64,000 nt of DNA, from NCBI RefSeq assembly GCF_024400215.1, contig NZ_CP053748.1, forward strand, positions 868,001 through 932,000, written 5' to 3'. The notes beneath the pieces are model-generated. The model made no database searches. It was not told the origin of the DNA and saw only the letters and a program-made list of their open reading frames with translations. Each line of letters opens with the position of its first letter. Positions within the stretch are counted from its first letter, which is position 1. The stretch comes from Massilia sp. erpn (lineage in GTDB: Bacteria > Pseudomonadota > Gammaproteobacteria > Burkholderiales > Burkholderiaceae_D). Position numbers and translations under genes: made by a program. Positions 58,361-64,000 of the stretch are shown here, piece by piece.

Positions 58361-59878
58361 ATGAGCCTCGCCGTTCTCCGCAGCCGCGCCCTGGCCGGAA
58401 TGGACGCCCCCGAAGTGGGCGTCGAAGTGCATCTGGCGAATGGCCTGCCAGCCTTTCATATCGTCGGCCTGGCCGAGACCGAAGTGAAGGAGGCGCGCGA
58501 CCGGGTGCGCGCGGCAATCCAGAACGCGGGCTATGAGATGCCGGCCCAGCGCATCACCGTCAGCCTGGCGCCGGCCGACCTGCCGAAGGAGTCCGGACGC
58601 TTCGACCTGCCCATCGCCATTGGCATTCTGGCCGCATCGGGCCAGATTCCCACGCGCGGCCTGGAACAGTACGAGTTTGCCGGCGAGCTGTCGCTGACAG
58701 GCGCACTGCGCCCCATCCGCGGCGCGCTGGCCATGACCTTCGCCATGCAGCGCAAGCACGCCAGCAGGACACGCGCCTTTATCCTGCCGCTGGAAAACGC
58801 CGACGAAGCGGCCCTGGTGCGCGAAGCGCTGATCCACCCGGCCCGTTCGCTGTCGCAGGTGTGCAGCCATCTCTGCGCCGTGACCGGGGAAGGGCGCCTG
58901 CCGCGCCACATCGCGGCAACCCTGCCGCTGGCGCCCTGCTATCCCGACTTTGCCGAAGTCAAAGGCCAGCGCGTCGCCAAGCGCGCATTGGAAATCGCGG
59001 CCGCCGGCGGCCACTCTATCCTGCTGGTGGGGCCTCCCGGCAGCGGCAAGACCATGCTGGCCAGCCGCTTCGCCGGCCTGCTGCCGCATATGACAGATGA
59101 AGAGGCGCTGGAGGCTGCTGCGGTGCAATCCCTGAGCGGCAAGTTCCAGGCCGCGCTCTGGAAGGTACGCCCCTATCGCGCGCCTCACCACACCTCGTCG
59201 GGCGTGGCCCTGGTCGGTGGTGGCAGCGTGCCACATCCGGGCGAGATTTCACTGGCCCATTGCGGCGTGCTCTTTCTCGACGAGCTGACCGAATTTGACC
59301 GGCGCGTGCTGGAAGTGCTGCGCGAGCCGATGGAGTCGGGCAAAGTCACCATCTCGCGCGCGGCGCGGCAGGCCGATTTTCCGGCGCGCTTCCAGCTGAT
59401 TGCCGCCATGAACCCCTGTCCCTGCGGCTATCTCGGCCACGAAACGCTGGCCTGCCGCTGTCCGCCCGACGTGGTGCTGCGCTACCAGGGCCGCATTTCC
59501 GGCCCGCTGCTGGACCGCATCGACATGCAGATCGAAGTGGGCGCCGTGTCGGCCGAACGCCTGGCGGCGAATGCGGACGGCGAAACATCGGGCGTCATCG
59601 CGGCACGTGTGGAAGCGGCCTTTCAACGCCAGCTGGCACGTCAGAAGAAAAGCAATCAGCAATTGAACAGCGCTGAAGTCGACCGCTGGTGCCGGCTCGA
59701 ACGCAAGGCCGAAACAACGCTGCGCAGCTCGATGCAGCAGTTCCACTGGTCGGCACGCGCCTGGCACCGCATCCTGCGCGTGGCGCGCACCATCGCCGAC
59801 CTGGACGGCACGGCCACCATCGCCGACCGCCACGTCAGCGAAGCAATCCAGTACCGGCGCGCCCTGCGCGAGCGCTGA
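58361..59878 (+). CDS. comM: YifB/ComM family AAA+ Mg-chelatase-like ATPase
   Basis: 505 aa. The N-terminal ChlI domain (MSLAVLRSRALAGMDAPEVG to about 180) is followed by AAA+ with Walker A GPPGSGKT (224-231), Walker B-like GVLFLDELTEF (about 301-311), sensor NPCPCGYLGH, and a C-terminal lid domain. ComM is a hexameric branch-migration helicase that helps integrate transformed DNA in species where it has been studied. With dprA it points to natural competence genes in this genome. Confidence 0.92.
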   Translation: MSLAVLRSRALAGMDAPEVGVEVHLANGLPAFHIVGLAETEVKEARDRVRAAIQNAGYEMPAQRITVSLAPADLPKESGRFDLPIAIGILAASGQIPTRGLEQYEFAGELSLTGALRPIRGALAMTFAMQRKHASRTRAFILPLENADEAALVREALIHPARSLSQVCSHLCAVTGEGRLPRHIAATLPLAPCYPDFAEVKGQRVAKRALEIAAAGGHSILLVGPPGSGKTMLASRFAGLLPHMTDEEALEAAAVQSLSGKFQAALWKVRPYRAPHHTSSGVALVGGGSVPHPGEISLAHCGVLFLDELTEFDRRVLEVLREPMESGKVTISRAARQADFPARFQLIAAMNPCPCGYLGHETLACRCPPDVVLRYQGRISGPLLDRIDMQIEVGAVSAERLAANADGETSGVIAARVEAAFQRQLARQKKSNQQLNSAEVDRWCRLERKAETTLRSSMQQFHWSARAWHRILRVARTIADLDGTATIADRHVSEAIQYRRALRER

Positions 59879-60042
59879 AGCTTTCAGAGCATCGCCTCCC
59901 TCGCAAGTCCGGCAGCGGTGTTTCCTATCGGATAATGTTATTTGTAGTACACTTTTATTTAATGTTTATCGCAAGGCAATTTGCTCATGCCTAGGCAATG
60001 AGCTGTCCGTCACCAATCATCCTGTCGACCGAAAGAAATACC
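59879..60042 (+). other. Promoter region of the PEP-CTERM gene
   Basis: 164 bp, AT-rich around 59928-59990 (ttatttgtagtacacttttatttaa in part). No convincing -35/-10 pair at standard spacing. A cis-acting signal is likely here since comM ends at 59878, but none was pinned down. Confidence 0.3.
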
Positions 60043-62994
60043 ATGCCCTTCTCAGTCCTACCCTCGCCAGCCAAAACCACCGGCCGCCGCGCCACGCCTT
60101 TCGCCCCATTGGTATTGGCGCTGATGGTCAGCCAAGCCTATGCCGGCAACACCGACAATATCGGCACGCCCGGCACGCCCGGCAGCCACGGCGCGGTGCC
60201 AGGCGCTGCCGGTACAGCCGGCGGCGCCGGACAGTCGCTGAACACCAGCGTCGACTGGAGCAATAGCCAGAAGAGAACACTGACGGTCAACAAAGGCGGC
60301 TTGGGCGGCGTCGGCGGCAATGGCGCGGCTGGCGCCCCCGGGGGCAACGGCGGCGCTGCCGGTGCGGGTGGCCAAGGTGGCGATACGACCCTCCAACTCC
60401 GTGGCGACCTGATGAGTTGGACGCCCCTCTCCCTCGACGGCTTAAATTTCGGCGGCAATGGCGGCAATGCCGGCACGCCCGGAGCCGCCGGCAATGACGG
60501 TACGCGTGGCGCCACGGCCGCCGGCGGTGCCGGTGGACATGCCGTCACCACCGCACGGATCAAAGGCGGCGATGGCAGCCATCTCACGCTGACCACCCAG
60601 GCCGGCGGTGGCCATGGTGGTGCTGCTGAGCAGACACCTGGCGCCGCCGGTAACGCGACCACCGATGTGGCGCTGAGCAATACGCCGAATGCGCAGAACG
60701 AAATCAAAAGCGAGGCGTACGCCTACGGTGGCAATGGCGGATCGGCCTTAAGCAAAGGCCATGGGGCGGCAGGAGGAAGCGCCACCCTGTCGCACAATGC
60801 CGACACCGGCAAGGCCCGCAGCACCGATTTGTTTTCCACTGCGGAGGGCGGCATCGGCGGAGACGGCAGCGGCGTCGGCAATAGCGGCGGCCGCGGCGGC
60901 GCTGCAAGCTTCAGCGTTAACGCGGCCAGTAGCAGTCCGTTAAAGATTTCCGCCCAAGCACAAGGTGGGAATGGCGGTCAGGGCAAGAATGGCGCCAATG
61001 GCGGTGACGGCGCGGACGTTCTGCTCAGCAACGGCATCAGCGCCGGCACCAATGGCGCGCTAAGCATCTATACGTCGAGCCGGGGCGGGGCGGGCGGGGC
61101 GAGTGAAAATGGCCAGGCCGGGGCCGGCGGCAACGCGCGTCGAGTGCTGGCACTGAGCGACCGGCAGGTGACCAGCTTGACCTTACGGGTCGGCGCGACG
61201 GGGGGAGATGGTGGCATCGGAAGCGGTAGCGCTCTGGCCGGCAATGGCGGCTTTGGAGAAACCACGGCCAGCGCGATAGCGAAGGGACCGGTCGATGTCT
61301 ACGCGCAAGGCAAGGGCGGCACCGGCGGCTCCACCGCAGCGGGCAACGGCAGCCGGGGCGGATTGGGGCAAGCCCACGCCAGCGGCCAGAGTGACGGCGC
61401 CGCCACTGTGCAGGCCAGCGCATTCGGCGGTTCGGGGAGTAACGGCGTCGGCGCCGGGAAGCGTGGCGGGGACGGCGCGACCGCCCTGGCCAGTGCCCGC
61501 GGCCAGAGCATCAATGGCGCACTCAAGCTGACGGCCGAAGCAAGCGGTGGCGATGCCGGGAGTGGGGGGAAGAAGGCCATCGCTGGCACCGGCGGTTCGG
61601 TCAGCCTGGTTGACGCCGTCAGCGGCAGCACCAGTGGCAGCCTGACCCTGGTGCAGAAAGCCAACGGCGGTCTGGGCGGTTCGAGTACCGACGGCCTGAG
61701 CGGCGTGGGAGGGGCAGCCAGCTCGCGCCTGAGCTTGGCCGATGCGCGTACCGGCAATTTGAATGCCGCCCTCTACAGCAAGGGTGGCAAAGGCGGCCTC
61801 GGTTCCCGCACCATCGCCGGCGGCAATGGCGGCGCTGCCGAAACGCGCTTGAACCTGCATGCCACGGCCACCGGCGCGGAGGCCTCAGGCATTGCACACG
61901 CCTTCGGCGGCTGGGCCGGCGAAGGCGTGGAACTCAGGACCGCACGCGGCGGCGATGCCTTGGCCCATAGCGTGGTGCAAGCAGACCGGCGCGCGGTCAG
62001 TGAAGTGTATGCCCGTGGTGGCGACTCCACCGTTGGCCTCGGCCTAGGCGAGGGCAATACTGATGCCTATGCCCGTGCCGTGGCCAATGGCGAGGCACGG
62101 GCCACATCGCAAGCCCATACCAATGGCCAGAGCGTGGCACAGTCCAAGTCGCGGGCCGAATCCATCTCCCGCAACGGCAGCAGCTTTGCCTATGCCGATG
62201 GACAAAGCTATCGCACGGACGTCTCGGCGTACTCGCAGGCCAGTGGCGCCGCCAGCAACCGCGCCGAGGCGCTCGCCATGGGTACTTTCAACACGGTCAA
62301 GGCCGAGAGTCTCTCCATCGGTGCTGGCGAAACGCGCTTGCAGACTACCGCCCAGGCAAGCTCGAAACAGACCGTCAAGACACTCAGTTCGGCCAATATC
62401 GCAGGCCAGGTGGAAACGCGGCCGGAGCTTAGATTTGGTGAAGGCATCTCCTTTGCCACGGCAACGCCCAGTGCCGCCGCCACCGCCGGCATCATGGTGG
62501 GTTCACCCCAGGTCGCGGCTGCCTTGGCCAAGGGAGAGGTGCTTGGCATCGGCACGATGGGCGCCGGCGTCTACGAAGAGCGGGCGCAATCTTCGCAATA
62601 CGTTAGCACCGCCAATTTCCAGTTCATGACCAACGAAGCCCGCTATCTGAATCTGGGCTTGTTCGGCGGCGTGGGTGTTCAAGAGGGTTTCAGCACGCTG
62701 GAACTGAGCGTCAGCAATCATGGCAAGGAATTGTTTACCCGGACCTTCAGTACGCTCACCGATGCGCAGGCATTCTTCAGCGATCACGCGCTCGGCCTTG
62801 GCTGGCTGGCGGCGGGCAGCCAGGATTTGCTGGTCAGCGCCGGCTTCCGCTTCCAATCGGCCGGTGGCTTTAATTTCCAGTACGCCCTTGGCCTGAGCCA
62901 ACTGGCGCCAGTTCCCGAACCGCAAACCTGGATGCTGCTGCTGCTTGGCCTGAGCGTTGTCCTGATCCGGCCACGCCGCCGCAATCCGGCATGA
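60043..62994 (+). CDS. Glycine-rich collagen/PGRS-like PEP-CTERM surface protein
   Basis: 983 aa from the ATG at 60043 (gaaagaaat upstream). It has a signal peptide (LVLALMVSQAYA, cleavage near 36), then ~600 residues dominated by GGxGG and GxxG repeats (GGNGGNAGTPGAAGNDGTRG is typical). A Ser/Ala/Gln-rich non-repeat region follows (about 690-790), then a ~130-residue beta-rich domain. The end is a PEP-CTERM sorting signal: PVPEPQTW, a hydrophobic helix (MLLLLGLSVVLI) and basic RPRRR. Such proteins are cut and exported by exosortases and often sit in exopolysaccharide or biofilm matrices. The next gene starts inside its stop (ATGA). Resembles mycobacterial PE_PGRS only in composition. Confidence 0.85.
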   Translation: MPFSVLPSPAKTTGRRATPFAPLVLALMVSQAYAGNTDNIGTPGTPGSHGAVPGAAGTAGGAGQSLNTSVDWSNSQKRTLTVNKGGLGGVGGNGAAGAPGGNGGAAGAGGQGGDTTLQLRGDLMSWTPLSLDGLNFGGNGGNAGTPGAAGNDGTRGATAAGGAGGHAVTTARIKGGDGSHLTLTTQAGGGHGGAAEQTPGAAGNATTDVALSNTPNAQNEIKSEAYAYGGNGGSALSKGHGAAGGSATLSHNADTGKARSTDLFSTAEGGIGGDGSGVGNSGGRGGAASFSVNAASSSPLKISAQAQGGNGGQGKNGANGGDGADVLLSNGISAGTNGALSIYTSSRGGAGGASENGQAGAGGNARRVLALSDRQVTSLTLRVGATGGDGGIGSGSALAGNGGFGETTASAIAKGPVDVYAQGKGGTGGSTAAGNGSRGGLGQAHASGQSDGAATVQASAFGGSGSNGVGAGKRGGDGATALASARGQSINGALKLTAEASGGDAGSGGKKAIAGTGGSVSLVDAVSGSTSGSLTLVQKANGGLGGSSTDGLSGVGGAASSRLSLADARTGNLNAALYSKGGKGGLGSRTIAGGNGGAAETRLNLHATATGAEASGIAHAFGGWAGEGVELRTARGGDALAHSVVQADRRAVSEVYARGGDSTVGLGLGEGNTDAYARAVANGEARATSQAHTNGQSVAQSKSRAESISRNGSSFAYADGQSYRTDVSAYSQASGAASNRAEALAMGTFNTVKAESLSIGAGETRLQTTAQASSKQTVKTLSSANIAGQVETRPELRFGEGISFATATPSAAATAGIMVGSPQVAAALAKGEVLGIGTMGAGVYEERAQSSQYVSTANFQFMTNEARYLNLGLFGGVGVQEGFSTLELSVSNHGKELFTRTFSTLTDAQAFFSDHALGLGWLAAGSQDLLVSAGFRFQSAGGFNFQYALGLSQLAPVPEPQTWMLLLLGLSVVLIRPRRRNPA

Positions 62995-63464
62995 GCGGGC
63001 CGCACGACCCAGCGCTGGTCCATACCGGCCTGACGCCGCCGACCGCGGCGCCAGGCCGCGCCAAGCTGGCCTTGCTGCTCCTGGCGCTGGCAGTGGCGGC
63101 GCTGCTGGCCCAGGCGCTACTGGCCTGGCGCCAGCAAGCCAGGCCGGCGCTGATGCCCGGCCCGACCGGTGGATGGTATGCAGTACAGCTGACGAATAAC
63201 CAAATGTTCTATGGCGTATTGCGCGAAGCTGGCAGCAGCTATCTGCAGCTGGACGATGTCTACTATGTGGAATCCTACCGCCAGCCGGATGGCCAGGCGG
63301 GAAATCGCGTCGTCAGCCGGAAAAAGAATGACTGGCACGCGCCAGTGAGCATGACCATCCCGGCCGATAAAATCATATATGCGGAAGCGCTCGGGCCAGA
63401 TTCACAGCTGGCCCGCTTGATCGCTCAAGATAAAGCGACTCCCGGGCGCAGAACAGGCATATGA
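62991..63464 (+). CDS. Small membrane-anchored protein coupled to the PEP-CTERM gene
   Basis: 157 aa. A ~25-residue N terminus precedes one membrane helix (LALLLLALAVAALLAQALLA, 26-45), with a ~110-residue domain beyond it. The domain shows WYAVQLTNNQMFYGVL, then LQLDDVYYVES, then WHAPVSMTIPADKIIYAEAL. This pattern matches, from memory, a family of unknown function whose members read AVFLTNGQVYFGKL...YYL...HGPEDEM. Its ATG overlaps the PEP-CTERM stop by 4 bp, so the two proteins are made together. Confidence 0.68.
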   Translation: MSGPHDPALVHTGLTPPTAAPGRAKLALLLLALAVAALLAQALLAWRQQARPALMPGPTGGWYAVQLTNNQMFYGVLREAGSSYLQLDDVYYVESYRQPDGQAGNRVVSRKKNDWHAPVSMTIPADKIIYAEALGPDSQLARLIAQDKATPGRRTGI

Positions 63465-64000
63465 TCAATCGGAGGGATCGAGCGTGATATGAATGTGGTG
63501 GTGGTGGTTGGCCCAGGCGCGATACTTGGCGTTGGTCCAGCTTCCCACATTCAGATCGTATTCCACGCCATCGACCGTCACCAGACCCGTGGTCAGCAAG
63601 CGCTGGCCCCAGTCCGCGCCGGCAATGCCGGCCGAACCTGGACCGCCACGGATATAGCCGATCTGCTGTACATCGGCGTTCGCGGCCAGCGCATCCAGAC
63701 CGCTGCGCGATGCCAGAACCCAGGCCGTCACCTCAGCCAATGCGGCCAGTCCCTGCGCCCGCTGCAGCAGATTGCCGCTCTTTTGCTTCGGCAGATCCTT
63801 CACGCGCGCCACCAGTTGCATATAGTTGGAAGTGCCGCTGCCCGCATTCGCCCCCTGGAATGTGTAGAAGTGATACATATCGATATCGCTGCCGCGCGCA
63901 TGGCCGGCATGACCCAGATCCTTGCCGTGCTCGCCCGAGATATCGTTGATGGCGCGCAGCAGGTCAAGATTGGCCGCGATCCAGTGGTAGGTGCGCTGCG
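63465..64000 (-). CDS. Putative LAS-type (MepA-like) peptidase, C-terminal part
   Basis: The frame is open to the window edge (at least 178 residues), so the 5' end is outside. Near the edge it reads HGKDLGHAGHARGSDIDMY, an HxxxxxxD-type pair of metal ligands. The C terminus has WANHHHHIHITLDPSD, with an HxH motif like that of D-Ala-D-Ala endopeptidases of the LAS superfamily (MepA, M15, M74). Murein endopeptidase activity is inferred from these motifs only. Convergent with the membrane-protein gene; stop codons adjoin (63464/63465). Confidence 0.55.
   Translation of the reverse strand, partial: QRTYHWIAANLDLLRAINDISGEHGKDLGHAGHARGSDIDMYHFYTFQGANAGSGTSNYMQLVARVKDLPKQKSGNLLQRAQGLAALAEVTAWVLASRSGLDALAANADVQQIGYIRGGPGSAGIAGADWGQRLLTTGLVTVDGVEYDLNVGSWTNAKYRAWANHHHHIHITLDPSD

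Noticed and set aside
60043..62994. Collagen-like triple helix protein
   Set aside because: The Gly spacing is mainly GGxGG and irregular, not sustained Gly-X-Y, so a collagen helix is unlikely.

Overview
The window looks like a piece of chromosome from a high-GC betaproteobacterium of the Burkholderiales, most likely Oxalobacteraceae (Massilia/Duganella/Janthinobacterium group). The evidence is gene order and family content: lysM-dprA-smg-topB divergent from def-fmt, rsmB-DUF4390-ntrY-ntrX, mreBCD-mrdA-rodA-rlpA, gshA-gshB-EIIA-ptsH-ptsI, metX-metW, a DUF3567 gene and a PEP-CTERM protein. No rRNA, tRNA, prophage, insertion sequence or CRISPR array was seen. The species assignment is inference.

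Layout. 1-1.2 kb: end of an unrecognised gene, a lower-GC strip with gene remnants (one broken by an in-frame TGA) and a small secreted protein. 1.2-7.2 kb (minus): lysM, dprA, smg, topB. 7.4-13 kb (plus): def, fmt, metH. 13.2-18 kb (minus): ABC-2 exporter, EAL/HDOD protein, class II amidotransferase, DUF3567. 18.2-23.7 kb (minus): rsmB, DUF4390, NtrY-like kinase, NtrX-like regulator without AAA+ domain, and a G3E-like fragment. 24-30.3 kb (plus): argS, SPOR protein, dsbA, SDR, birA, coaX, second SPOR protein. 30.4-37.7 kb (minus): cell-shape cluster mreB-mreC-mreD-mrdA-rodA-rlpA. 38-41.4 kb (plus): gatC-gatA-gatB. 41.4-48.4 kb: hydrolase, DUF4279, pyrE, exonuclease III, RluA-type synthase, M48 peptidase, metW, metX. 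48.5-53.4 kb (minus): regulatory PTS plus glutathione synthesis. 53.6-56.3 kb (minus): amtB-glnK-TorF, read from a probable sigma-54/NtrC promoter. 56.4-60 kb: ubiK, a small membrane protein, an aldo/keto reductase, yifB/comM. 60-64 kb: a glycine-rich PEP-CTERM surface protein coupled to a small membrane protein, and the end of a putative LAS-type peptidase.

Most genes are housekeeping (translation initiation, methionine, wall elongation, tRNA amidation, glutathione). The most interesting non-gene signals are: a composite palindromic repeat present twice, each time between convergent genes, with a 16-nt motif resembling an FNR box; a sigma-54 promoter with two NtrC-like sites upstream of TorF-glnK-amtB; a 116-bp inverted-repeat element near 18.1 kb; and a hairpin between mreB and mreC. 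The best candidate for an undescribed system is the PEP-CTERM glycine-rich protein with its translationally coupled membrane partner at 60.0-63.5 kb.

All calls were made by reading translations and motifs by eye. No database search was run.
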